The position numbers were made by a program, and so were the translations under genes. From contig JAJEEK010000113.1 of the NCBI GenBank assembly GCA_022821065.1, positions 1 to 63,272 of the forward strand: a DNA stretch of 63,272 nucleotides, given 5' to 3'. Origin of the DNA: Candidatus Poribacteria bacterium (GTDB taxonomy: Bacteria; Poribacteria; WGA-4E; WGA-3G). Position 1 is the stretch's first letter. Every line of letters starts with the position of its first letter. Of the stretch, positions 9,089-17,557 are shown piece by piece. The notes below the pieces were generated by a model. The model worked only from the letters and a program-made list of their open reading frames with translations. It was not told the origin of the DNA and did no database searches.

Positions 9089-9193
9089 TTTTTTAATTAT
9101 TCCTTAAAGATAAGGTTAGAATGCCCAAATATGATTAAGATTTAACCAGAAACCTGCTCGTAACGAAGTGGAGAGCAGTCCAGGGGCCCATAA

Positions 9194-9679
9194 TTAAAAA
9201 GGTTCGGAGACGATAGCGATATTTTTCGGACCCTTGAAACCGAGTTCAATTCGCTCAAATCGGATTGAATGTTTCCGGTAGAAGTCCTCAATTGCCTCTA
9301 ATAATGCATACTGTCCGCGACGCTCCTCGTCCCAGAAGTTGCAGCACGGGATTATCACAGCAGGGCGAACGAGGGCTGCCGCTCCCAATTGACGCAACGC
9401 ACCATCCGGATGAAGTCCAACTAACAGGTCATAATAATCCGCCATCTCCGGTTCAAATTGCTCAGGACGGTGGGTTATACCTTTAAGCACCGTGCGGCGC
9501 GGGTCAATGAGTTCGCATTCAAAATTCTTCTTTTTCGTCAGCAGACGTGTCAGGATCCCTTTGCCGCCAGCGACATCAGCGATGCTGTGGATCGTTCTGC
9601 CGTACTGTGAAGCGATGAAATCTGCGACGACTTCAAACCGTTGCGGATCACCGTGTACCAGATGCTGTCTTCTACTCAT
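9194..9679 (-). CDS. SAM-dependent methyltransferase-like protein
   Basis: 161 residues. It has a glycine-rich SAM motif (IADVAGGKGILTRLL), an acidic second strand (CELIDPRRT), the segment DLLVGLHPDGALRQL and the motif IIPCCNFWDE, which resembles the DP/NPPY-like region of small methyltransferases that act on RNA or protein. It is short, so it may be a minimal class I fold. Its start codon overlaps the stop of the aminopeptidase gene by 4 bases (9676-9679), so the two are translationally coupled. Target unknown. Confidence 0.65.
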   Translation of the reverse strand: MSRRQHLVHGDPQRFEVVADFIASQYGRTIHSIADVAGGKGILTRLLTKKKNFECELIDPRRTVLKGITHRPEQFEPEMADYYDLLVGLHPDGALRQLGAAALVRPAVIIPCCNFWDEERRGQYALLEAIEDFYRKHSIRFERIELGFKGPKNIAIVSEPF

Positions 9680-10794
9680 TTCAGATTCTCCGGATTCAAC
9701 CCTTCCAAGGCGGGATGGACGAAGCGACCATCCTTTCTAACAAGCGTTCCGTCGAAGAACATTTCTCCGCCACCGTGTTCGGGGGTCTGAATCATCACCA
9801 TATCCCAATGGACAGCGGAGCGATTTCCGTTGTCCGCTTCCTCATAAGCCTGTCCGGGAGTGAAGTGAAAAGAGCCAGCGATCTTCTCATCGAACAGGAT
9901 ATCCAACATCGGATTTGTGATGTACGGGTTGAACGCAATAGCAAACTCGCCGATATAACGCGCGCCTTCGTCGGTATCAAGGATGGCGTTCAACCTTTCA
10001 GTGTTATTCGCCGATGCCTCAACGATTTTACCAGCTTCAAAACGGAGTCGGATGTCTGTAAAAGTTGTGCCTTGATAGATTGTCGGTGTATTGAAATGGA
10101 TCGTACCGTTGACAGAATCACGAATAGGTGAGGTGAAGCATTCGCCGTCAGGTATATTATATTCACCAGCACACGGAATCACGGGGATGTCCTTGATGCT
10201 GAACCGTAAATCGGTATTTTCACCAACAATACGGACTTCATCGGTTTCCTCCATCATGGATTTCAGCGGGACCATCGCCTGTTCCATTCGGCCGTAGTCA
10301 AGGGTGCAAACATCGAAATAGTAGTCCTCGAACGCTTCTGTACTCATCTTCGCTTGTTGTGCCATCGCCGGATGGGGCCAGCGTAGGACAACCCATTTTG
10401 TTTTCGGGACACGGATATCGTTGAGCGGACGTGAGTAATGCTTTTGGTAACGCTGGAGTGCCTCTGACGGGACATCGGACATCTCTGTGATATTATGGCT
10501 ACCACGTATACCGATATACGCTTGAACCTTTTTCATGCGATATATCTCGTATTCGCCAATCAGTTTTATACCGGCATCGTCACCACCGAGGATAATTTCG
10601 CGTTGGATTCGGTTCTGCTTGAGTTCAACGAGCGGAATCCCGTCTGCTTTCCGCACTGCGCGGATGAGTGCGATAACCATTTCCGGCGGGATGTCAATGC
10701 CTTCGATGAGCACAAATTCGCCGGGTTGGACTTTTGTGGAGTGTGTCGTCAGGACATTTGCGAGCGTATCAAGTCGTGGGTCGTGCATAGCCAC
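9676..10794 (-). CDS. M29 family aminopeptidase (thermophilic metalloprotease family)
   Basis: 372 residues matching the M29 aminopeptidases (AmpS, aminopeptidase T, PepS). The N-terminal helix-rich part (LANVLTTHSTKVQPGEFVLIEG) is followed by the catalytic half with the conserved IPDGECFTSPI (catalytic glutamate), RFEAGKIVEA, FTPGQAYEE and RSAVHWDMV segments, which carry the glutamate, histidine and aspartate ligands of two metal ions. It is a cytoplasmic peptidase that removes N-terminal residues from peptides. The next gene overlaps it by 4 bases. The upstream intergenic region contains MITE copy 1. Confidence 0.92.
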   Translation of the reverse strand: MAMHDPRLDTLANVLTTHSTKVQPGEFVLIEGIDIPPEMVIALIRAVRKADGIPLVELKQNRIQREIILGGDDAGIKLIGEYEIYRMKKVQAYIGIRGSHNITEMSDVPSEALQRYQKHYSRPLNDIRVPKTKWVVLRWPHPAMAQQAKMSTEAFEDYYFDVCTLDYGRMEQAMVPLKSMMEETDEVRIVGENTDLRFSIKDIPVIPCAGEYNIPDGECFTSPIRDSVNGTIHFNTPTIYQGTTFTDIRLRFEAGKIVEASANNTERLNAILDTDEGARYIGEFAIAFNPYITNPMLDILFDEKIAGSFHFTPGQAYEEADNGNRSAVHWDMVMIQTPEHGGGEMFFDGTLVRKDGRFVHPALEGLNPENLK

Positions 10795-10806
10795 CTCAAT
10801 TAATAA

Positions 10807-10927
10807 CAGGACTTACGCATGCCGCTCTTTTGTACCACAAACTGTTAGTTTGTGACGCAAGAACGCTGTGTTTTCCGAAAACTTTCATCTAACAGAACCG
10901 CCTACAGTCAAAAGTGCGTAAGTCCTG
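10807..10927. mobile_element. MITE family A, copy 1
   Basis: A 121-bp non-coding element with a 13-bp perfect terminal inverted repeat (CAGGACTTACGCA at the left end and its complement at the right). Inside is a short hairpin (CACAAAC-TGTTA-GTTTGTG). Its core differs from copy 2 at 18,707-18,827 at one position. It encodes no transposase, so it must be moved in trans. Confidence 0.85.
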
Positions 10928-10938
10928 AATGGTATTGC

Positions 10939-11511
10939 CTAATTTGAGAAGTTTTCCTGTATACTATAGGCAAATGATGCCCACCACGTCTCATCTGCGT
11001 TGGCTCGCAGGATATGTGTATTGCGCGGTGCGTCATTCGCGCCTAAACCTTTTTCGATGATCTGTGTATCAGCGTCGTGTTCCAATAAGCCAGCGATTGT
11101 GGATTCCAAACGTTCAGGAGAACGAATCGCAATAATGTTGACAATTTCAGCGATTTGCAAATCCAAGAGAAAGTCAACGTTCCAGAACAATGTTTTGCCG
11201 CTTTTGGGTAGCGGATTTTTAGGCCCCAAACCACATTCGGCGAACCGATCTATCATATCTTCTCGGATAGTATGTGGCGGTTTATCACCGCTTCGTGTTG
11301 CGTGCCGGACGAGTCGCCGCGCCAGTGAAGTTGATCCCTTCTCCGATAATGCAGAACCGACATAAGTATAGTCGCCAACAGGTAGTGAAATCAGTTTCCC
11401 TTTCTTGAATCCTCCGAATTGGAGTGTAGTGTCCGCTTTAAGGCGAATCCGTAGGATATATGTGCCAGCCTGCGCATCACCGCCGACGATATGGATGCTC
11501 GAAATTGCCAT
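10939..11511 (-). CDS. DUF123 / GIY-YIG-like family protein
   Basis: 190 residues. The opening AGTYILRIRL, then LPVGDYTYVGSAL, RRLVRHATR and LFWNVDFLLD match the DUF123 family, a GIY-YIG-related domain whose members are suspected endonucleases. In the typical family the late motif is GxGxSDC-CxSHL; here it reads GLGANDAPRNTHIL, so the cysteines are absent while the GxGA-D and histidine remain. ATG 11511 is preferred to TTG 11514. It is cytoplasmic; its substrate is unknown. Confidence 0.75.
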   Translation of the reverse strand: MAISSIHIVGGDAQAGTYILRIRLKADTTLQFGGFKKGKLISLPVGDYTYVGSALSEKGSTSLARRLVRHATRSGDKPPHTIREDMIDRFAECGLGPKNPLPKSGKTLFWNVDFLLDLQIAEIVNIIAIRSPERLESTIAGLLEHDADTQIIEKGLGANDAPRNTHILRANADETWWASFAYSIQENFSN

Positions 11512-11675
11512 CAACCCAACCTATAAACTATATTTCTGTCAATTCTGGGACATGTTCGTCTTCATATTTTTCAGTAGAAGGGGCAGGCACCCGCTGTGTG
11601 TCATAGCGGAACAATACAAGGGCGGTCCGTTATTTTAAAACGCATCAGACAGGGAGGCTCCGCTACCGAGCGCAT

Positions 11676-12653
11676 TCAATTTTCAAGGTTCAAGAGGGCA
11701 TGTGTAAACTCATCAATGCTTGATGCTTGCGCGGCAACACGATGTAACTGATCCAGACGTTGTAGATCGTCAACGGCACTCAGAAAAGGCTTTAGCTTTT
11801 CTGCGACATCCGTTTGAAATCGGACATCTAACACTGTGAGTATTGCTTCAACTGCGTACTGTTTTTTTCCTTGTTCGATGCCTTGTTCGATGCCTTGTTC
11901 GATGCCTTGTTCGATGCCTTGTTCGATGCCTTGTTCGATGCCTTGTTGTAGGATATATCGGTAAGTCGATGATTCTAACATAGGTCCCTCCATTAGATGT
12001 TGAATGTCGGCAGGGTCAACGATTAAACCACTCAAAACCCATTGCCATAATAATAAATCCTTCTGAAGCTCTGGTTCCAACGATAGTGCGCGCGTGATTT
12101 GATGACACTCCTCAACCCATTCAACCGCTGATACCCCTGCCCGTGGTCGCATCAACGGAGCAAATGCCATTAAGGAAGTTTGACCCGTCTCAAAAATGGA
12201 CTGACCCTCAAGTTCACTGAGGCGGATCACTTGATACTCTATCTCAATCTTGTGTCCCGGAAACGATTGGGTATACCTACCCGGGTCATTCCGACCTGCA
12301 TCCGGGCTCAAATAGATGATGTAAGACAAAATTGGCAAACCGTATCTTTCAAAGCATCGTCCGAAATAGCCAACCTTGCGTTTAAGTGTCTCTGCCCTCG
12401 TCTCTCTGCTGACTTGGAACTCAATGTGTACTAAAACTTCTTGCTCTTCAACGAGTGTCTTCGCCAAAACGTCCATACGGCGTATCTCAACAGTGGGAAG
12501 TTCAGTCTCAAGCTGCTCAAGGAACTTCAGCCCTGGGATTTTGGTCAGGGCGCGCAATAAATCTTCTGTGAACGTTCCAAAGATATGTTTGCTGACAATA
12601 TCGTAACGGTTGTGCGGTAATTTTTCAAGAAGTTGATTTAAGATATCTTCCAT
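11676..12653 (-). CDS. Rpn/YhgA-like PD-(D/E)XK nuclease-fold protein with GIEQ repeats
   Basis: 325 residues. The N-terminal domain (HIFGTFTEDLL... RMDVLAKTLV... VLVHIEFQ) has the D and ExQ residues of the PD-(D/E)XK core found in Rpn/YhgA transposase-like proteins, which promote recombination in E. coli. Near residue 238 comes a run of six GIEQ tetrapeptides, followed by a C-terminal helical region. The start codon sits about 7 bases after a perfect TATAAT, with no ribosome-binding site, so the mRNA is probably leaderless. It is divergently arranged with the membrane protein at 12,794. Confidence 0.8.
   Translation of the reverse strand: MEDILNQLLEKLPHNRYDIVSKHIFGTFTEDLLRALTKIPGLKFLEQLETELPTVEIRRMDVLAKTLVEEQEVLVHIEFQVSRETRAETLKRKVGYFGRCFERYGLPILSYIIYLSPDAGRNDPGRYTQSFPGHKIEIEYQVIRLSELEGQSIFETGQTSLMAFAPLMRPRAGVSAVEWVEECHQITRALSLEPELQKDLLLWQWVLSGLIVDPADIQHLMEGPMLESSTYRYILQQGIEQGIEQGIEQGIEQGIEQGIEQGKKQYAVEAILTVLDVRFQTDVAEKLKPFLSAVDDLQRLDQLHRVAAQASSIDEFTHALLNLEN
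11869..11940. repeat. 12-bp tandem repeat (six units) coding for GIEQ
   Basis: Six perfect copies of the 12-mer CCTTGTTCGATG, followed by a partial seventh. On the minus strand each encodes four residues of GIEQ. Slippage would add or remove whole units without breaking the frame. Confidence 0.95.
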
Positions 12654-12659
12654 ATTCAG

Positions 12660-12689
12660 ATTATACCGCTATTTGTTGATGAATGTCAA
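12660..12689 (-). promoter_or_regulatory. Strong sigma-70 promoter for the Rpn-like gene
   Basis: TTGACA (12689-12684), an 18-bp spacer and TATAAT (12665-12660), both perfect. The -10 box ends only 6 bases before ATG 12653, which predicts a transcript starting at or next to the start codon. Confidence 0.8.
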
Positions 12690-12708
12690 CTTTTTTAGAA
12701 TTTGGGTA

Positions 12709-12737
12709 TTGAAACAAAAGGGAAAATCTATTAGAAT
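12709..12737 (+). promoter_or_regulatory. Sigma-70 promoter for the membrane protein gene
   Basis: TTGAAA, 17-bp spacer, TAGAAT. The -10 covers the TTG at 12737 that would start the longest frame, which supports ATG 12794 as the true start. It is back to back with the Rpn-like promoter. Confidence 0.6.
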
Positions 12738-12793
12738 TGGACTTGGACAGAGCTGGAAAGACAAACCCACGCTGGGAAAAAATTAAAGGACTC

Positions 12794-14869
12794 ATGATGA
12801 AAGCGCACCTATTATCTGTCGGATATGTTACGGTCATCGTGTTACTGATAATACATCTTCTGCCGATCTGGGGATTCAAGTATTTTCCAACGCAGGACGG
12901 CGCAAGCCACATCTACAATGCTTACGTGCTGAAGGAATACCACAATCACGAAAACTACCGGTTGCGTGAAGTCTACAAACGAAATGCCACTCTATTCCCG
13001 AATTGGACCTCCCACATCCTTCTTGCCTCACTGCTATACATTTTCCCACCGCTCGTCTGCGAAAAGATAGTGTTGACCCTCTGTATCGGTCTCCTACCAC
13101 TCTCGCTCTTCTATTTCCTAAATGGTGTCGAAAAGAGAAACATGGTCTTCGGACTGCTTGGGTTCATCTACGCCTACAACTATCTACTGCACATGGGGTT
13201 CTACAACTTTGTTCTCAGCATGTCCCTGTTTTTCTTTGCTCTGGGATATTGGTGGCGTGTGAAGGATAAACTCAGGCTAACCCACATGATTGTCCTATAT
13301 ATTTTTCTCATAGTGACCTACTTCACGCACTACCACTCCTACGCGTTGCTGCTCGTATCATTGACGTTTTTCGCGCTCTACACACCAGCTTATAGTGCCC
13401 TACAAGAGATATTCGGTCATAAGGAGCCATCACAACCACTGATGCACCGCTTCAAAGCGAACACGACGAAACTCAAATCGACGCTGATTTTCCTCGTCGG
13501 ACTTACACCGGCTTACTTCATCCTATTTTCCTATTACTTCTATCTGTCCAGCACACACGGAACCGGCGGCGATCATAAGGGATTTGAATGGTTGAATGAC
13601 TATTTCTTTGCCATGAAATCGCTGGTCGCCTTTCGAGACGACCATGTACTTATTGGACGGGGGCTGTTAGCCTTTTTCGCTGTTGCCTTGGGACTCACCG
13701 TCATCCATAGAATTCGGCAGTGCTATCAATTCCATAAATCAGAAGAATGGAAAGAGACAGGCGAACGGCTTTGGACCCGCGCTGTGACCCAAATGGATGC
13801 GTTTCTGCTCATGGCAGTCCTTATCACCATCATGTATTTCATAGCACCCTGGTCAGGCTATAGCGGCGGTTGGATAAATGACCGGTTTCATCTGTACATA
13901 TTCCTCGTGCTGCTCCCGTTCTTGGCAATCAATGGACATCGGTACATGAACTACGCGGTGGCAGGGATTATTATTGTTCTCTCTTTATGGCATCTCGGCT
14001 ACAACGTTCACACTTATGCCATGCTAAATCGAGACATCGCCAATGCGCTCTCACTCGAAGGTATGAATGCGGAGGATACAATTCTCACGAGTATACCCGA
14101 GGAATGGGGCGGTTTCTCAGATGCGCTCGGTTTTGAACCGAAATACGTTGAACCTTTTGCACACATTGAATGTCTTTTAGCAACGAACAAAGGAATTGCC
14201 TACCTTGACAACTACGAGGCGGATACGGATCATTTTCCGCTACAATACAAACAAAAAGAATTGCCTGCTGATTACGTCATCATTTGGCGGACAGCGTATG
14301 ACAATGTCGCCGGTTTGGAGGAAGAATACGAACGCATTGACTCCAACAACTACAACCGGCTTTATCGCCGTAAGCGAGCAGCACCGAATGCCGAAATGTG
14401 GGGCGGTGGAACTGTCGTCTCCTTTGATCTGCAACCGGAAGATGGCCAGATAGCACCAAGGCACATCGCTGTCCATGCAGATACAATCTACACCGATGGT
14501 CAATACGGTTGGCTAACAGAATCAGAACGAGACGACTTTGAAAACGGTTCTGAAGTTCCACAACCTTACGCAGACAGCATTTTCGGAGCGGAAGATGCGG
14601 TCTTCCGAGTCGCACTTCCCAACGGAATATACGAAGTGACATGCTATTTCAGTGCAAACGAATCTGAACCGTTAGAGATAAACCTCATTGCGGGCGGTGA
14701 GAAGCAGATTCAGCGATTGCGGATTCCTGCCGGAAATGAGACGATTGAGAAACGCTACAATATCACGATTACCGATGAACATCTGACACAGGTGATATAC
14801 CCCCGTGGAAAAGGCGAACACAAACGGTGGGGGTGGTGCGGTTTTCGTATCCGATCAACCGATGGCTGA
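12794..14869 (+). CDS. Polytopic membrane protein with C-terminal carbohydrate-binding-like domain
   Basis: 691 residues. The first 450 or so contain about ten membrane helices. The first extracytoplasmic loop carries FPTQDGASHIYNA, similar in placement to the acidic motif of GT-C glycosyltransferases and PMT-like proteins. After the last helix is a soluble part of about 240 residues that ends with a beta-rich domain (YGWLTESERDDF, VFRVALPNGIYEVTCYFS, WGWCGFRI), similar to malectin-like sugar-binding modules. A role in moving or binding lipid-linked sugars is plausible but unproven. AAAGGA precedes ATG 12794. Its last 15 bases overlap the convergent GNAT gene. Confidence 0.65.
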   Translation: MMKAHLLSVGYVTVIVLLIIHLLPIWGFKYFPTQDGASHIYNAYVLKEYHNHENYRLREVYKRNATLFPNWTSHILLASLLYIFPPLVCEKIVLTLCIGLLPLSLFYFLNGVEKRNMVFGLLGFIYAYNYLLHMGFYNFVLSMSLFFFALGYWWRVKDKLRLTHMIVLYIFLIVTYFTHYHSYALLLVSLTFFALYTPAYSALQEIFGHKEPSQPLMHRFKANTTKLKSTLIFLVGLTPAYFILFSYYFYLSSTHGTGGDHKGFEWLNDYFFAMKSLVAFRDDHVLIGRGLLAFFAVALGLTVIHRIRQCYQFHKSEEWKETGERLWTRAVTQMDAFLLMAVLITIMYFIAPWSGYSGGWINDRFHLYIFLVLLPFLAINGHRYMNYAVAGIIIVLSLWHLGYNVHTYAMLNRDIANALSLEGMNAEDTILTSIPEEWGGFSDALGFEPKYVEPFAHIECLLATNKGIAYLDNYEADTDHFPLQYKQKELPADYVIIWRTAYDNVAGLEEEYERIDSNNYNRLYRRKRAAPNAEMWGGGTVVSFDLQPEDGQIAPRHIAVHADTIYTDGQYGWLTESERDDFENGSEVPQPYADSIFGAEDAVFRVALPNGIYEVTCYFSANESEPLEINLIAGGEKQIQRLRIPAGNETIEKRYNITITDEHLTQVIYPRGKGEHKRWGWCGFRIRSTDG

Positions 14870-15724
14870 AACCAGAAAATCGAGTTCCAACGCATCACCT
14901 ACAGGCACATAACCGATTTTGGTGTAGATGCTATTGGAAGTCGGATTTGCTAAATCAGTGTATAGGCTGCAAAACGAATAGCCGTCCGAGAGCAGTTTCT
15001 TCGTCAACAATAAAACGCACGAAGTCGCATATCCTTTACCGCGGTGCTCAGGTGGTGTGTACACGAGACCGATTGTTGTACCATTTCGCATCGGGCGCGA
15101 TACACCAGCAATAGACACCGGACCCCCGTTATCCCATACATACAATTCCTGATCCTTAATAAGTTTCTTGGCGCGACTTTTAGCACTTTCAAGACTCACA
15201 GGTTCACCTATCGCTTCCGAGAGACCGACGATCCATCGCGCCATCAGTGAATGGTCATCCATATCCGCGAAACGTATCTCCCCGGGTGAAAGTGGCAGAT
15301 TCGCGACGGTTTTCGCTTCAAATACACGCATACGTTTGTTCAGTTCGGCTGATACACCAATCCTGCCTTCAACCCAACAATCAGAAAACGCTTGGGCTTC
15401 CACTGCCGGACCAACAATCCCCGGTACTCGGACATTAATTCCACGTAGATAATCTACAAGATGAACAACAGCGGCTTGGATATCCGTGTCAATCTTGCTC
15501 AAAATGATTTTCTTAGGCGGTGTCATAACTGCAACACCGACCACCCGCCCTTGTTCCAAAATGCTTAAGAGAATCGGAAACTCGGAGGTATAATAGTACG
15601 GGTCTTCAGCAAGTCTATATGCTAAACCGATAGGTAGATTGTTTTCACTCTCATTCTGTTCCAAGTAGGTCCCTGAAAGTGAAATCAGCTCGCGCGCGTG
15701 GTTATGAGATATTATTTCAACCAT
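14855..15724 (-). CDS. GNAT family N-acetyltransferase (paralogue 1)
   Basis: 289 residues from ATG 15724. The C-terminal half carries the GNAT fold: IGLVYTPPEHRGKGYATSCV is motif A with the acetyl-CoA-binding R-G-K-G-Y, followed by LYTDLANPTSNSIYTKIGY, the motif B arm. The N-terminal half is a second, more diverged GNAT-like domain, so this is a double-domain form. A longer frame begins at 15763, but the closely related gene at 18,825-19,682 starts at the equivalent methionine (MIEIVSHNHA against MVEIISHNHA). It is convergent with the membrane protein gene. The acceptor is unknown. Confidence 0.85.
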   Translation of the reverse strand: MVEIISHNHARELISLSGTYLEQNESENNLPIGLAYRLAEDPYYYTSEFPILLSILEQGRVVGVAVMTPPKKIILSKIDTDIQAAVVHLVDYLRGINVRVPGIVGPAVEAQAFSDCWVEGRIGVSAELNKRMRVFEAKTVANLPLSPGEIRFADMDDHSLMARWIVGLSEAIGEPVSLESAKSRAKKLIKDQELYVWDNGGPVSIAGVSRPMRNGTTIGLVYTPPEHRGKGYATSCVLLLTKKLLSDGYSFCSLYTDLANPTSNSIYTKIGYVPVGDALELDFLVSAIG

Positions 15725-15796
15725 CGTTTTCTGGCCCCTCCTTAAATCAACGTGAAAACACACCGTTGGCGCGATCGTTGTGCAGTATTTCAGACA

Positions 15797-16483
15797 TCAT
15801 TTCTCCAATACATCAAGACAAGCTTTCAAGCGACGATCATGATCGGCAAATTGTTTTAACCACTCAACAACTGTTTTGCCGTCCGCAAGTCTGGCTTGCA
15901 AATCAGCGCCCTGTTCTACGAGATACCGCGTCGTTTCTACATGTCCATGACCGGCTGCGCAGTAGAGCGGAAAATGCGCGTGATCTGATGTTGCATCGAC
16001 ATCTGCACCACTGCCGACCAGTTGTTCTACAATTTCCAGATCACCGTTTCGGGCAGCATGATGTAAGGCTGTATCGCCGCGGGCGTAACGCTCCTGCACT
16101 AACGTTGGGTTGTCGCGGAGCATCGCGTTGACGCGCTGCACATTGGCTAAGAAAACAGCGTATATAAACTGACGCGCCGTTTCGCTCGACGGCTTAGCAT
16201 GTGCATCCAATCCCCCGTACGCAATGAGTAACGATACGACCTCCTTATTGTCTGGTACTTCTCCAGCGTAGTGAATCGCGTAACCATCATGCGCCGCCAA
16301 ATCAGCACCACAATCTATGAGATATTTAACAACATCATAATGCCGTCTTAATCCAGCATGAAATATAGGACGCCATTCGTACTCGTCGTCTTGGTTGACC
16401 AAACCAGGGTCCTGTTCGATGATTTTCTTTACGACATCAAGGTCCCCGTTGGATGCCGCGTTATGAATTGAACCGAGTTTCAT
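15797..16483 (-). CDS. Ankyrin repeat protein
   Basis: 228 residues made almost wholly of ankyrin repeats: NAASNGDLDVVKKIIEQDP, WRPIFHAGLRRHYDVVKYL, YAIHYAGEVPDNKEVVSLL, TALHHAARNGDLEIVEQLV and FPLYCAAGHGHVETTRYLV can be followed in order. No signal peptide or enzymatic domain is seen, so it is probably a cytoplasmic protein-binding module. It lies in a run of minus-strand genes with the APH-like kinase upstream and GNAT paralogue 1 downstream. Confidence 0.88.
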   Translation of the reverse strand: MKLGSIHNAASNGDLDVVKKIIEQDPGLVNQDDEYEWRPIFHAGLRRHYDVVKYLIDCGADLAAHDGYAIHYAGEVPDNKEVVSLLIAYGGLDAHAKPSSETARQFIYAVFLANVQRVNAMLRDNPTLVQERYARGDTALHHAARNGDLEIVEQLVGSGADVDATSDHAHFPLYCAAGHGHVETTRYLVEQGADLQARLADGKTVVEWLKQFADHDRRLKACLDVLEK

Positions 16484-16575
16484 ATTTATCCTCCGTATAT
16501 TAGGTTAATTATATTTTCAAAAATAAATGTGGGGCTCCATCTTCCGCCCTGCCTATCGAAATCGTGTGGGTTGAC

Positions 16576-17448
16576 TCATGGTGTCCATAATGCATCAATT
16601 TTGCCCATGATTGATGCCACTTTTTCATGCTGGTTGTGTTCGAGAACATAGAGTAAATCCGGAAACGGGGCCGTACGACGGTAAAAAGCGCAGCGAGCAT
16701 GCCAGTTATCGTCAATAACGCCCTCGTAGTAAGCAACCAAATCGCCAACATCTTCCGCTGGATCACCAACCGTGCAACTTCCCCAATCAATAATTCCAGT
16801 GACGGTTTCCGTATCGACATCGACCAAAATATTATGTGAATAGAAGTCTTGGTGAATAAACACAGGGGTAAAAGAAAAGATAGACGGATTGGCTATCACC
16901 TGCTCGAAATAGATGCTAAGTTCTTCTTGCTGGCGGTGAGTAAGCCGCGGAAAGATATAGGTTCGTATTTTTCCGAACATCTTGGCTATCCCGTCCTGCC
17001 ATGTTTGTGGTGTTGTATAAGCATCGGTCTCAAATAAGTGTTGCACGCGGTCTATGGGGAAGCGATGCAGTGCGGTGAGAAAAGCCCCCAACGGCGGTTG
17101 CCACCACGATGCCGATTGTACTTCGGGTGAACACTGATTCAGCGGTGTTCCCTCAATGAAAGTATATCCGCCAAACACGAATGGGTACTGTTGTGTGGGT
17201 TGCCCGTGATAGAGATACTGCGGAATAGACAACGGAACGGTAGGGCCAAGTTCGGGCAGTAAACGTATCTCACGTACCAAGTCGTGCGCTGCGACCTGAT
17301 GTTTAGGGAAGCGAAAAACTATCTCCTGGTTGACCAGAAACGTCCGATTTGCCCAACCTTCGTAGAGCGGTTCCCATGCTTCGATCGGCAACTGCGGGAA
17401 GTTTTCGATAATCGCCGCGTAATAGTTCTTCTCAGTCAGTTTGAGCAT
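16576..17448 (-). CDS. Aminoglycoside phosphotransferase (APH) family kinase
   Basis: 290 residues. It has the APH/choline kinase fold landmarks: the nucleotide-binding N-lobe (WANRTFLVNQEIVFRFPK), the catalytic loop FIHQDFYSHNILVD (H199, D201, N206) and the magnesium-binding IDWGSCTVGDP (D221). In the typical family the catalytic motif reads HGDLxxxN; here the glycine is glutamine and the leucine phenylalanine, which is tolerated. It may phosphorylate an aminoglycoside, a sugar or a small alcohol. Its place beside acetyltransferases suggests small-molecule modification, but the substrate cannot be read. Confidence 0.85.
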   Translation of the reverse strand: MLKLTEKNYYAAIIENFPQLPIEAWEPLYEGWANRTFLVNQEIVFRFPKHQVAAHDLVREIRLLPELGPTVPLSIPQYLYHGQPTQQYPFVFGGYTFIEGTPLNQCSPEVQSASWWQPPLGAFLTALHRFPIDRVQHLFETDAYTTPQTWQDGIAKMFGKIRTYIFPRLTHRQQEELSIYFEQVIANPSIFSFTPVFIHQDFYSHNILVDVDTETVTGIIDWGSCTVGDPAEDVGDLVAYYEGVIDDNWHARCAFYRRTAPFPDLLYVLEHNQHEKVASIMGKIDALWTP

Positions 17449-17557
17449 ACGCCTCCATCACCTCAAATATACGCATTCGCATGGTGCCTCTATCCGAATG
17501 TTCAACGGATTCTGTGTACCTCAAGCCAACTAACTGCGAAATCCACGATAAAACGTA

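Noticed and set aside
11869..11940. Short tandem repeat as a possible CRISPR array
   Set aside because: The units are contiguous 12-mers without spacers and lie in a coding frame (GIEQ).
16509..16820. Minus-strand 103-codon frame within the APH-like gene
   Set aside because: Out-of-frame shadow of the kinase gene, without recognisable features.
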